DNA of 56,487 nt from Methylobacterium sp. E-066 (GTDB taxonomy: Bacteria; Pseudomonadota; Alphaproteobacteria; Rhizobiales; Beijerinckiaceae), in NCBI RefSeq assembly GCF_022829635.1, contig NZ_JAKSYO010000194.1, forward strand, positions 1-56,487, given 5' to 3'. Numbering within the stretch: position 1 is the stretch's first letter; every line of letters begins with the position of its first letter. Position numbers and translations under genes: made by a program. Shown here in pieces: positions 8,482 to 17,008 of this stretch. Below the pieces are notes generated by a model, which had not been told where the DNA came from, did no database searches, and worked only from the letters and a program-made list of their open reading frames with translations.

Positions 8482-9420
8482 TTGGCCATTGATCACATCG
8501 ATCTCAGCCGGATCGACCTGAACCTGCTGGTCGCCCTGGATGCCCTGCTCGACGAGCGCAGCGTCACCCGGGCGGCGGCCCGGATCGGCGTCGGCCAATC
8601 GGCGATGAGTTCGAGCCTCGCCCGGTTGCGCCGCCTGTTCGACGACGAGCTGCTCACCCGGGCCCCCGACGGGATGCGGCCGACGCCGCGGGCCCTGAAG
8701 CTCGCCGAGCCTCTGCGGGCGACGCTGCGGCAGGTCCAGGCCCTGGTCCACCGGGAGGAGCGGTTCGATCCGGCCACCGTGGAGCGCAGCTTCACGGTGA
8801 GCCTGCCCGACAGCGTCGAGGTCCTGCTCGGGCCTCGATTGCTCGCGCAGCTGCGCCGGGAGGCCCCCGGAATCAGGCTGCTGCTGCGCTCCGTCGATCG
8901 CACCCATATCCTCGACGAATTAGACGCCGACCAAGTCGATCTTGCCATCGGGTTCTTCTCGGAGGGCCAGCTCCACCACAAGCAGCGGCTGCTCTACCGG
9001 GACAGCTATGTGGTGCTGTTCAACGCTGACCTGATCGGGATCCAGCCGCCGATCGCGCTCGACGATTACCTGCGGTTCCCGCACGTCCTGACCTCCCTGC
9101 GGGAAACCGCCCACGGGGTGGTCGACGACGCCCTGGCGCTGATCGGGCGCTCGCGCGTCCTCGCGGTGACGACGCCGCGCTTCCTCGTGGTGCCGTTCCT
9201 GGTCCGCGCCGCGCCGGTGATCGCCACCATGCATGCCCGGCTCGCCGCCGCCTTCGCCAGCGCGCTCTCGCTCGCGGTCAGCCCGGTGCCGGTGCCCCTG
9301 GACGACGTGGCGGTGTCGATGCTGTGGCACGCCTCCTACGACCGCGACCCGGCGCACCGCTGGCTGCGCGAGCTCCTGGTGCGGCTCGCCAACGAGGCGC
9401 CGGAATTCGGGATGCTGTGA
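8482..9420 (+). CDS. LysR family transcriptional regulator (NodD-like branch)
   Basis: 312 residues. The winged HTH is at the N-terminus (LNLLVALDALLDERSVTRAAARIGVGQSAMSSSLARLR), followed by the LysR substrate domain. The LDLNLL-type opening and the PLALTVSLPD-like segment point to the NodD/LinR-type group. The start is TTG at 8482; no ATG or GTG lies in a suitable position upstream in frame. It lies 52 nt after the GMC oxidoreductase in the same orientation, so it may share its transcript. A divergent target, usual for LysR genes, is absent. Confidence 0.88.
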   Translation: MAIDHIDLSRIDLNLLVALDALLDERSVTRAAARIGVGQSAMSSSLARLRRLFDDELLTRAPDGMRPTPRALKLAEPLRATLRQVQALVHREERFDPATVERSFTVSLPDSVEVLLGPRLLAQLRREAPGIRLLLRSVDRTHILDELDADQVDLAIGFFSEGQLHHKQRLLYRDSYVVLFNADLIGIQPPIALDDYLRFPHVLTSLRETAHGVVDDALALIGRSRVLAVTTPRFLVVPFLVRAAPVIATMHARLAAAFASALSLAVSPVPVPLDDVAVSMLWHASYDRDPAHRWLRELLVRLANEAPEFGML

Positions 9421-9441
9421 CGGCTGCTTTGATGCGCCTCA

Positions 9442-9574
9442 CCAACCCACCCCCTCATCCTGAGGTGGCGCAGCGAAGCGGAGCCCTCGAAGGAGCCCTC
9501 CAGGGATCGCGCGGCTGGCTGGAAGCCTCCTTCGAGGCTGCTGCGCAGCACCTCAGGATGAGGGGATGGGTTGG
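9442..9574. repeat. palindromic intergenic repeat, family A, copy 1
   Basis: Outer arms ccaaccca / tgggttgg enclose CCCCTCATCCTGAGGTG / CACCTCAGGATGAGGGG, and an inner pair ctcgaaggagccctccag / ctggaagcctccttcgag. The element can fold into one long branched hairpin. It is placed between the LysR gene and the convergent DUF2252 gene. Other copies: 14430-14492 (half), 16799-16960, 26299-26418, and inside the 210-bp elements at 36811 and 40529. Confidence 0.9.
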
Positions 9575-9620
9575 TATGGGCCGTCCGCGGGACGCGATCC
9601 GATCCCCTGTTTCACGCCGG

Positions 9621-9711
9621 CATTGCGAGCGCAGCGAAGCAACCCAGTGATGCGCCACGGTTCGGGGATCGCGCGCCGCCCTCAGTTGCTTCGCTGCGCT
9701 CGCAATGACGG
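9621..9711. repeat. intergenic inverted repeat, family B, intact
   Basis: Perfect 23-bp arms (9621-9643 and 9685-9707; cattgcgagcgcagcgaagc and complement) flank a 41-nt loop. The right arm and the following acgg match the copy at 3114-3141. With the family A copy next to it, the whole 9421-9738 gap is repeat DNA, and no gene is visible in it. Confidence 0.85.
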
Positions 9712-9738
9712 AGAGGGCGGTGTGACCTTCACCGGACC

Positions 9739-11259
9739 TCATAGACAGGGATCCTCCGCCGCCTCCAGCCGGCCGCTGGCGATGGCGTCGCGAAACAGCT
9801 GAAAATCCGCGGCATTGCGCTCCGCATAGGCCGCCGCCCAATCGGCTAGGGCTTCGCGCAGGTCGGGCTGCTTGCCGCTGCCGCAATAGCCGGCGATCGC
9901 CGCGGCATCCCCGGTCCGCGCATGCGCCCGGGCCAGGAGGGCCCCGTAGGCATACGAGAAGGTCAGGAGCGACAGGCCCGACATCTCCGCCAGGGGGATC
10001 GCGCCCTTCAGGTTCTTCATCTGGCGCACGTAGAACGGCCGGCCGTCGATGCTGGTCCAGCCGAGCAGCGGGTCGCCCACCGCCTGGAGCAGGCGCTGGC
10101 CGTAGATCACGCGCTCGCCCTCGTGGCCGGCATAGGGTTCGGGCATGCCCGGCAGGTAGGGGGCGTTGGCCGGGCGCACCGCCTCCTTGACCTGGAGGAA
10201 CAGCGCGTCCCGGTCGGAATTGCCGCACAGCAGCGCCACGTAGGCCCGCGTCCCGACGCTGCCGACCCCGACGACCCGGTGGGCCACGTCGACCACTTGG
10301 TAGCGGTTGAGCATGAACCGCCGCTCCCGCGGCAGGGTCTCGGCGTAATGCTCCAGCCCGGTGACGATGCTCTGCCGGGTGGCGTCGTCGACCGGCGTGA
10401 GAATCGGCGGCTCCGCCCGGAACCGCCAGCCGCCGTCGGTGCGGCGCTCGGCGATCTGCCCCAGGAGGCTGCGGTTGTTCTTCCGGCGCGCCTTGTCGAC
10501 CGCCCGGGTCACCACGGCGCTGGCCTCCGCGTCCATCCGGATCCGCCCGAGGCGCCGGGCATCGGCCACCGTGGTCTGGTACCAGACGTCCAGGGAACCC
10601 TGCGGCGCCAGGCGGCGCATCGTGCGCTGATAGCCGGACACCGCCTCCATCACGGCGCCGCGCTGGGCGTCCGGCGGCGCGCCAGCTTCGGCGGTGGCGA
10701 CCATGATGCCGGCCGCGAGCCGCTTCAGGTCCCATTCCCACGGGCCGACCGTGACCTCGTCGAAATCGTTGAGATCGAGGACGATGTCGCGCTGCGGCGT
10801 GCCGAACAGGCCGAAATTGTCGATATGCGCGTCGCCGTTCATCACCACGTCGATGCCGCTGCGGGGCCCGCGCGACAGGTCCCAGGCCATGACGTGCGCG
10901 GCGCCGCGCAGGAACGCGAACGGGCTGGTCGCCATCCGGGCGACCCGCAACGGGATAAGATGCGCCTGCCGGCCCTCGTGGGCCGCCTCGATGAGGCTGA
11001 CCGGATCGGGGCGGTCCGACTCGGAGCGCAGGGCCGCATGGTCCGCGTGCGGGACCTCCGCCCGCAGGGCCTTGCCGGCCTGCCGGCGCTTGTCCCACGG
11101 CTCGACCCCCACCCGGAGATCGATCCGCGGGAAATCGGCGAGCGGCGCCAGCACCACGTCCGCGGCCGGCGTCTCCGAGGCCGGCGTCTTGGGTGCCGGC
11201 GTCTCGGGGGCCGGAAGCGCCGCCCCGTCTCGTGTCTCGTCGTTGCGCACCTGGTCCAT
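9739..11259 (-). CDS. DUF2252 domain protein (kinase-like fold), unknown substrate
   Basis: 506 residues from ATG 11259, which is preceded by GGAAG. Family signatures: FAFLRGAAHVMAWDL, VMNGDAHIDNFGLFGTP, and LDLNDFDEVTVGPWEWDLKRLA. The GDAHxxNFG and NDFDE motifs resemble the catalytic and metal-binding loops of aminoglycoside phosphotransferase-like kinases, so a small-molecule kinase role is plausible but unproven. The first 50 residues are a low-complexity Thr/Pro/Ala stretch with repeated TPAPKTPASETPA-type units. An in-frame ATG at 11334 would add 25 atypical residues. Monocistronic, between repeats and the divergent ThDP enzyme gene. Confidence 0.88.
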   Translation of the reverse strand: MDQVRNDETRDGAALPAPETPAPKTPASETPAADVVLAPLADFPRIDLRVGVEPWDKRRQAGKALRAEVPHADHAALRSESDRPDPVSLIEAAHEGRQAHLIPLRVARMATSPFAFLRGAAHVMAWDLSRGPRSGIDVVMNGDAHIDNFGLFGTPQRDIVLDLNDFDEVTVGPWEWDLKRLAAGIMVATAEAGAPPDAQRGAVMEAVSGYQRTMRRLAPQGSLDVWYQTTVADARRLGRIRMDAEASAVVTRAVDKARRKNNRSLLGQIAERRTDGGWRFRAEPPILTPVDDATRQSIVTGLEHYAETLPRERRFMLNRYQVVDVAHRVVGVGSVGTRAYVALLCGNSDRDALFLQVKEAVRPANAPYLPGMPEPYAGHEGERVIYGQRLLQAVGDPLLGWTSIDGRPFYVRQMKNLKGAIPLAEMSGLSLLTFSYAYGALLARAHARTGDAAAIAGYCGSGKQPDLREALADWAAAYAERNAADFQLFRDAIASGRLEAAEDPCL

Positions 11260-11530
11260 GATCTTCCGCCGAACCGAACGCACGAGAACCTTGACCGTAC
11301 TCGGTCGTTCCGAGCCGGCTCTATCCCCGTACACGATAAGATTGCCCCGGCTCTGTGACCTTTCAGCTCCCGACGGGTCTTGACCCCATTACAGGCCAGC
11401 CCTCTAACCGAACGCCTATCCGGAGGGCGTTCGTCCCGGTCCGAGCCGCGCGGATCACACCGCATCGGTGACGGGCGGATCGGGGACGGACCGCACGGCG
11501 CCGGCTGGCGTCGCATCAGTGGGACATCAC

Positions 11531-13183
11531 ATGCCCAAGGGCTCAGATCTACTCGTTGCGGCCCTCGAGAACGAGGGCGTCGACCGCATCTTCGGCATCC
11601 CCGGCGAGGAGAACCTCGACGTCGTCGAATCGCTGCGCACCTCCAAGATCGAGCTGGTGCTGACCCGCCACGAGCAGGCGGCGAGCTTCATGGCGGCGAC
11701 CCATGGCCGCCTCACCGGCCGGCCCGGCGTGTGCCTCTCGACCCTGGGCCCGGGCGCCCTGAACTTCTCGACGGGGGCGGCCTACGCCCATCTCGGTGCG
11801 ATGCCGATGATCATCATCACCGGCCAGAAAGGCATCCTGTCCTCCCGGCAGGCGAAATTCCAGATCGTCGACGTGATCAGCTCGATGAAGCCGATCACCA
11901 AGATGGCCCGTCAGATCGTCTCCGCCTCCTCGATCCCCACCATCGTGCGCGACGCCTTCCGGGTCGCGACCGAGGAGCGGCCCGGGCCGGTGCTCCTGGA
12001 GCTGCCCGAGGACATCGCCGCCGAGCAGGCCGAGGCCTACGTCGTGCCGCCGCACCCGATCGACATCCCGGTCGCCCACCCGGCCGCGATCGAGCGGGCC
12101 GCCGCCATGATCCTCCAGGCCAAGCGGCCGCTGGTCATGCTCGGCGCCGCCGCCAGCCGGCCCCGCGCCACGGGCGATCTCGGCGGCTTCGTGCACCGCA
12201 CCCAGATCCCGTTCTTCACCACCCAGATGGGCAAGGGCACGGTCGCCAGCGGCACCGACCTCTACATGGGCACCGCGGCGCTCTCCGAGCGCGACTACGT
12301 CCACGAGGCGATCGACAAGGCCGACCTGATCATCGCGATCGGCCACGACACGATCGAGAAGCCGCCCTTCTTCATGGGCCAGGCCGACCAGAAGGTGCTC
12401 CACATCGGCTACATGCCGGCCAACGTCGAGCAGGTCTATTATCCCGACGCCGAGGTGGTCGGCGACCTCGGGCCGACCCTGAAGCTGCTCGCCGACAAGC
12501 TGGAGGGCAAGCTGCCCAACGCCGGCGCCCTGCTGCCCCTGCGCGAGCGCATCCTCGGCCACATCGCCGACCGGGCCGGCGAGGACCGCTTCCCGGTGAC
12601 GCCGCAGCGGCTGGTGCGCGACGTGCGCCGGGTGATCCCGGAGGACGGGATCGTGTGCCTCGACAACGGCATGTACAAGATCTGGTTCGCCCGGAACTAC
12701 CGCACCTACGTCGCCAACACGCTGCTCCTCGACAACGCGCTCGCCACCATGGGCGCCGGCCTGCCCTCGGCCATGATGGCGGCGATGCTCTACCCGAACC
12801 GCCGCGTCATGGCGGTGTGCGGCGACGGCGGCTTCATGATGAACAGCCAGGAGCTGGAGACCGCGGTGCGGCTCAAGCTCAACCTCGTCGTGCTGATCCT
12901 GGACGACTCGGCCTACGGCATGATCCGCTGGAAGCAGGCGGTGGACAAGTTTGCCGACTACGGGATGACCTTCGGCAACCCGGATTTCGTGCTCTACGCC
13001 CAGTCCTACGGCGCGAAGGGCCACCGGGTCGAAGCCGTCAACGACCTCGTCCCGACCCTGGACCGCGCCTTCGCCGAAGGCGGCGTGCACCTCGTCGCGG
13101 TGCCGATCGATTATTCGGAGAACACGCGCGTGCTGGTCGAGGAATTGCGCGAAAAGGTGAAGCATTTCGAACCGGCGGAGTGA
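11531..13183 (+). CDS. ThDP-dependent enzyme, acetolactate synthase family; candidate 2-oxoglutarate decarboxylase
   Basis: 550 residues with the three ThDP-enzyme domains: N-terminal Pyr domain with FGIPGEENLD and catalytic Glu48 in TRHEQA, a central domain, and the C-terminal PP domain with GDG at 431-433. The second half of the ThDP/Mg motif is DD (458-459, ILDDSAYG) where acetolactate synthases have NN. No regulatory small subunit (ilvN) or acetolactate decarboxylase gene is nearby. With a succinate-semialdehyde dehydrogenase in the same block, it may act like the cyanobacterial 2-oxoglutarate decarboxylase that was first labelled acetolactate synthase. Catabolic acetolactate synthase remains the alternative. 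Start: ATG 11531 with GGGA about 7 nt upstream. Iron alcohol dehydrogenase follows after 42 nt. Confidence 0.88.
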   Translation: MPKGSDLLVAALENEGVDRIFGIPGEENLDVVESLRTSKIELVLTRHEQAASFMAATHGRLTGRPGVCLSTLGPGALNFSTGAAYAHLGAMPMIIITGQKGILSSRQAKFQIVDVISSMKPITKMARQIVSASSIPTIVRDAFRVATEERPGPVLLELPEDIAAEQAEAYVVPPHPIDIPVAHPAAIERAAAMILQAKRPLVMLGAAASRPRATGDLGGFVHRTQIPFFTTQMGKGTVASGTDLYMGTAALSERDYVHEAIDKADLIIAIGHDTIEKPPFFMGQADQKVLHIGYMPANVEQVYYPDAEVVGDLGPTLKLLADKLEGKLPNAGALLPLRERILGHIADRAGEDRFPVTPQRLVRDVRRVIPEDGIVCLDNGMYKIWFARNYRTYVANTLLLDNALATMGAGLPSAMMAAMLYPNRRVMAVCGDGGFMMNSQELETAVRLKLNLVVLILDDSAYGMIRWKQAVDKFADYGMTFGNPDFVLYAQSYGAKGHRVEAVNDLVPTLDRAFAEGGVHLVAVPIDYSENTRVLVEELREKVKHFEPAE

Positions 13184-13225
13184 GCTCTTCGAAGAGTTGA
13201 CCACGGTCCACCAGGGGGCATCGCG

Positions 13226-14401
13226 ATGAATCCGTTCACCTTCCAGACCACCCCGAACGTGCTGTTCGAGGCCGGCGCCTCCAAGAAGCTGCCGGAGATC
13301 GTCGGCACCTTCGGCGCCAAGCGCGTCCTGCTCGTGACCGACAAGGGCGTGCGCAAGGCCGGCCTCACCGAGGCCGCCGAGTCCGCCCTGGCGGCGGCCG
13401 GCATCACCATCGACGTCTACGAGGACGTGGTCGCCGACCCGCCCTCCACGGTGATCGAGGCGGCGGCCAAGCGGGCTCGGGAGCTGGGGACGGACCTGGT
13501 CCTGTCGATCGGCGGCGGCTCGGCGCTCGATACCGCCAAGCTGGTCGCCTACCTGGCGAAGTCCGACGAGTCGCTCGATTCGATCTACGGCGTCGGCTTG
13601 GCCAAGGGCGACCGGCTGCCGCTGATCCTGGTGCCGACCACCGCGGGCACCGGATCCGAGGTGACGCCGATCTCCATCGTCACGACGCCGACCACCGAGA
13701 AGAAGGGCGTCGTCGCGCCCAAGCTCCTGCCCGATTGGGCGGTGCTCGATCCGGAGCTGACGCTGGGCCTGCCCGCCCCCGTCACGGCGGCGACCGGCAT
13801 CGACGCCATGGTCCACGCCATCGAGGCGTTCACCAGCAAGAACAAGAAGAACCCGATCTCGGACCAGCTCGCCAAGCAGGCCCTGGCCCTGCTCTCGGCC
13901 AATATCCGCACCGCCTGCTCGGACGGCCGCAACCTCGAGGCGCGCTCCGGCATGCTGCTCGGCTCGATGCTGGCCGGCATGGCCTTTGCCAACGCGCCGG
14001 TGGCGGCTGTGCATGCCCTGGCCTATCCGGTCGGCGCGATCTTCCACGTGCCGCACGGGCTCTCCAACGCCCTGGTGCTGATGGGGGTGATGCGCTTCAA
14101 CCTGTCCCACGCCGAGGCGCTCTACGCCGAGCTGGCGCCGATCCTGGATCCGGCCGCCGCCGACCTGCCGCCGGCCGAAGCGGCCGCGCGCTTCGTCGAA
14201 AGCCTCGACGCGATCTGCCGCGACTGCAAGGTCCCGGCTTCGCTGGCCGAGGTTGGTGTCGCGCAGAAGGATCTGGAGCGGATGGCCACCGACGCGATGA
14301 AGCAGACGCGGCTTCTCGTGAACAATCCCCGCGAGGTCACCTACGACGACGCCTACGCGATCTACACCGAAGCGCTCGGCGAGGCGCGCCCGGCGGCCTG
14401 A
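13226..14401 (+). CDS. iron-containing alcohol dehydrogenase; candidate 4-hydroxybutyrate dehydrogenase
   Basis: 391 residues, full length for group III alcohol dehydrogenases. NAD(P) motif GGGSALDTAK (96-105), PTTAGTGSE (138-145), and metal ligands Asp193, His197, His263, His277, the same spacing as in E. coli FucO. The 42-nt gap to the ThDP enzyme gene suggests one operon. The substrate cannot be read from sequence. The neighbouring CoA transferase, PHA synthase and SSADH genes favour interconversion of succinate semialdehyde and 4-hydroxybutyrate; simple aldehyde reduction (including acetoin-type metabolism) is also possible. Confidence 0.93.
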   Translation: MNPFTFQTTPNVLFEAGASKKLPEIVGTFGAKRVLLVTDKGVRKAGLTEAAESALAAAGITIDVYEDVVADPPSTVIEAAAKRARELGTDLVLSIGGGSALDTAKLVAYLAKSDESLDSIYGVGLAKGDRLPLILVPTTAGTGSEVTPISIVTTPTTEKKGVVAPKLLPDWAVLDPELTLGLPAPVTAATGIDAMVHAIEAFTSKNKKNPISDQLAKQALALLSANIRTACSDGRNLEARSGMLLGSMLAGMAFANAPVAAVHALAYPVGAIFHVPHGLSNALVLMGVMRFNLSHAEALYAELAPILDPAAADLPPAEAAARFVESLDAICRDCKVPASLAEVGVAQKDLERMATDAMKQTRLLVNNPREVTYDDAYAIYTEALGEARPAA

Positions 14402-14429
14402 TCCCTGGAAGGCTTCCGACCCTCAACCT

Positions 14430-14492
14430 CCTCCTTCGAAGCCGAACGATCTGCGATCGTCCGGCACCTCAGGATGAGGGGGCTGGGTTGGC
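14430..14492. repeat. palindromic repeat, family A, half copy
   Basis: Only the right half of the family A element is present: ctccttcgaagccga, the GATCTGCGATCGTCCGG inner stem, CACCTCAGGATGAGGGGG and gggttgg. The left arm is missing, so it is a decayed or truncated copy. It separates the alcohol dehydrogenase from phaE. Confidence 0.8.
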
Positions 14493-14577
14493 GTTCGGTG
14501 GGGTCCGGCGGGCACACGTTGGACTAAAAAGCTCATACCGGCATCACAAAGCCGGACCGGCTGGGAGAAACGCCGTC

Positions 14578-15405
14578 ATGGACCAGTTCGACGCGTTCAA
14601 GGCGATGGGCGAATTCTGGGCCCGGGCCGGCGCGGGTTTCCTGTCGCCCGGCGCCACGCCGGGCTTTACCTGGCCGACCCCGCCGCAGACCGATCTCGCC
14701 GGCCTCGCCACGGCGCAGAGCCAGCTCGCCCAGGCCTGGGCCTCGGCGACCGCTCTGTCCCAGACCCTGACCGCATCGCTGCAGGGCGGCGCCGGTGCGC
14801 CGGACCCGACCGCCGGGGCGGTGCTGGCAAAGATCTTCGATCCGCAGGCCTGGCTCGGCGGCTCGGCCGAGTTCGACGCGGCGCTGACCCGGATGTCGGA
14901 AGGTCCTCAATTGGCCGACCTGTGGCAGACCGAGCGGCGCTATGGCGCGCTGTTCACCGCCTGGGCGGCGTTGCGGCGGGCGCAGGCCGAGCATCAGGCG
15001 GTGATGCTGAACGCCTGGACCCGGGCGGCCGGCACCTTCGCCAAGGAGGCCAATGCCCGGGCCGACCGCGGCGAGGGCTTCAGCTCCGCCCGCGAGATGA
15101 TGACCCGCTGGACCGAGACCGCCAACGCGGTGCTGCTGGAGGTCCAGCGCTCCGAAGCGTTCCTGGCCTCGCAGCGGGTGGTGCTGAAGGCGTCGACCGA
15201 CCTGCGGCTCGCCCAGCAGGACCTCTCCGCCTTCCTGTCTGATTTCTACGGGCAACCGACCCGGGCCGAGCTCGACGACGTGCACAAGAGCCTCACCGAG
15301 CTGCGCCGGGAAGTCCGCGCCCTGCGCCGGGAGCGCCGGGAGGCCGCTCGGGTTTCGAAGATGAACGGCACGGTCGCGCAGGAAGCGGAGACGGCCCATG
15401 GCTGA
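14578..15405 (+). CDS. phaE: class III PHA synthase, PhaE subunit
   Basis: 275 residues. PhaE is the non-catalytic partner that stabilises PhaC in class III polyhydroxyalkanoate synthases. Seen: the N-terminal aromatic helix (FDAFKAMGEFWARAG), a long Ala-rich helical region, the conserved YGQPTRAELDDVHKSLTELRREVRALRRE motif near the C-terminus as a coiled coil, and immediate coupling to phaC (8-nt overlap). It is shorter than the roughly 350-residue PhaE of purple sulfur bacteria. Start: ATG 14578 with GGAG at 14563; an open frame continues far upstream but reads through the alcohol dehydrogenase in another frame. Confidence 0.9.
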   Translation: MDQFDAFKAMGEFWARAGAGFLSPGATPGFTWPTPPQTDLAGLATAQSQLAQAWASATALSQTLTASLQGGAGAPDPTAGAVLAKIFDPQAWLGGSAEFDAALTRMSEGPQLADLWQTERRYGALFTAWAALRRAQAEHQAVMLNAWTRAAGTFAKEANARADRGEGFSSAREMMTRWTETANAVLLEVQRSEAFLASQRVVLKASTDLRLAQQDLSAFLSDFYGQPTRAELDDVHKSLTELRREVRALRRERREAARVSKMNGTVAQEAETAHG

Positions 15406-16528
15406 GCAGGACGCCCCGAAGGCCCCCGTCGCCCCGCTCCCGCTCAACCCCGCCGAGATGATGGCCGAGGTCGCCGAGCTGGGCCGCCGGATCAGCGCGG
15501 GCGCCAAGCTGTTCTCGGACGTGCGCGACGCCGACGTGCAGATCGCCACCACGCCCAAGGACCTGGTCTGGAGCCAGGACAAGGTCTCGCTCTATCGCTA
15601 CCGGCCGCTGGCCGAGAGCAAGGGCCTGCCGCCGGTGCTGATCGTCTACGGGCTGATCGGCCGCTACACGATGGCTGACCTGCAGGAGGATCGCTCGCTG
15701 GTCCGCAACCTGCTCAATCTCGGCCTCGACCTCTACGTGGTCGACTGGGGCAATCCGGGCAGGGCCGACCGCTACGTCACCATCGACGACTACGTCGACG
15801 ATTATCTCGCCGAATGCGTCGCCTTCGTCGGTGCAGCCGCGGGGCGCGAAACAATCAACCTGCTCGGGATCTGCGAGGGCGGTGTCTTCACCACCTGCTA
15901 CGCGGCGCTCTACCCGGAGCGGGTCAACGCGATGGTGCTGACCATCACGCCGATCGACTTCCACGCCGACACCCGCGAGACCCGGGCCGGCCACGGCTTC
16001 ATCAACGTCTGGACGCGCTCCCTGTCGCCCGAGGATGTCGACCGCCTGATCGACGCGCAGGGCTCGCTGCCCGGGGCGTTCATGGGCTCGGTGTTCTCGA
16101 TGATGACGCCGATGCGGACCATGACGAAGTACAACCTCGACTTGCTCGACGCCCTAGACGACAAGAAGAAGTTCTTGAACTTCCTCCGCATGGAGAAGTG
16201 GATCGCCGACCGGCCGGACCATCCGGGCGAGGCCGCCAAGCAGTGGCTCAAGGATCTCTATCAGGACAACAAGCTGGTCCAGAGCACCTTCGTGCTCGGC
16301 GGCCGCACGGTCGACCTGAAGCGCATCGCCTGCCCGGTGCTCAACGTCTTCGCCCAGGACGACCACATCATCCCGCCCGCGACCTCCCAGGCCCTCAAGG
16401 ACAAGATCGGCACCGACGACTACACCGAACTCGGCCTGCCCGGCGGGCATGTCGGGGTCTTCGTCGGCGGCAAGGCGCAGAAGTTGCTGGGCTCCGGCAT
16501 CGCCGATTGGCTGGGTGCGCGTGGGTAG
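15398..16528 (+). CDS. phaC: class III PHA synthase, catalytic subunit PhaC
   Basis: 376 residues, the size of class III PhaC rather than the 560-600 residues of class I. Polymerises hydroxyacyl-CoA into polyester at granule surfaces. The lipase-like box GICEGG carries nucleophile Cys159; the catalytic Asp is in FAQDDHIIPP (Asp321/322) and the His is His351 in PGGHVGVFVG. VYGLIGRYTMADLQ and DLYVVDWGNPGRADR are conserved PhaC segments. The start overlaps phaE by 8 nt. Class III enzymes favour short monomers, including 3- and 4-hydroxybutyrate, which fits the CoA transferase and SSADH genes that follow. Confidence 0.95.
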   Translation: MAEQDAPKAPVAPLPLNPAEMMAEVAELGRRISAGAKLFSDVRDADVQIATTPKDLVWSQDKVSLYRYRPLAESKGLPPVLIVYGLIGRYTMADLQEDRSLVRNLLNLGLDLYVVDWGNPGRADRYVTIDDYVDDYLAECVAFVGAAAGRETINLLGICEGGVFTTCYAALYPERVNAMVLTITPIDFHADTRETRAGHGFINVWTRSLSPEDVDRLIDAQGSLPGAFMGSVFSMMTPMRTMTKYNLDLLDALDDKKKFLNFLRMEKWIADRPDHPGEAAKQWLKDLYQDNKLVQSTFVLGGRTVDLKRIACPVLNVFAQDDHIIPPATSQALKDKIGTDDYTELGLPGGHVGVFVGGKAQKLLGSGIADWLGARG

Positions 16529-16592
16529 CCCCATGCGCGGCCACAGGGAAGCCGCGGGGTGCACGTTCGTGGATGAGAAACGCGCCGCTTGT

Positions 16593-16757
16593 CCCCCTCC
16601 CCCCTCTGCGGGGGAGGGTACCCTGCGCAGCAGGGGGGGAGAGGGGCAGCGCGACGGTGGTGGATATGACGCCGGTTGCGACGTTTCCGGACGCGGCGCT
16701 CCCCTCTCCCGACCCGGCCTGACGGCCGGCCCACCCTCCCCCGCAGAGGGGGGAGGG
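16593..16757. repeat. inverted repeat, family C (C-rich/G-rich arms)
   Basis: Left arm around 16593-16619 (ccccctctgcgggggagggt) and right arm around 16731-16757 (accctcccccgcagaggggg) are complementary and each is also partly self-complementary. The right arm faces a second element (family A copy 3). It begins about 65 nt after the phaC stop and could help end the phaEC transcript. Confidence 0.75.
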
Positions 16758-16798
16758 AAAGCGCGCGGATCCCGCGCTATATTGCGGGCCAGTACCGT

Positions 16799-16960
16799 CG
16801 GCCGATCCGGATCTCTCCCTCATCCTGAGGTGGCGGCGCGCAGCGTCGCCCTCGAAGGAGCCCTCCAGGGATCGCAGCGATCCCTGGAGGGCTCCTTCGA
16901 GGCCGAGCGATCTGCGATCGCCCGGCACCTCAGGATGAGGGTGATGGGTGGGATCGGCCG
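16799..16960. repeat. palindromic intergenic repeat, family A, copy 3
   Basis: Outer arms cggccgatcc (16799-16808) and ggatcggccg (16951-16960) are perfect. Inside are CCCTCATCCTGAGGTG / CACCTCAGGATGAGGG and a long central stem around ccctccagggatcgc / gcgatccctggaggg. This copy and the family C repeat fill the 480-nt gap 16529-17008, in which no gene is visible. The gap separates phaEC from the CoA transferase gene. Confidence 0.9.
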
Positions 16961-17008
16961 GTGCTCCGATCGCGATGATGTCCGATTCCAGGCTCCGAGG
17001 ATAACCGC

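Noticed and set aside
11531..13183. Plain ilvB for branched-chain amino acid synthesis
   Set aside because: No ilvN or ilvC nearby and the ThDP motif differs; the enzyme is better left as a family member of uncertain substrate.
13735..14577. Upstream in-frame extension of phaE across the alcohol dehydrogenase gene
   Set aside because: It reads the dehydrogenase in the wrong frame. PhaE similarity begins at the ATG at 14578, which has a ribosome site.
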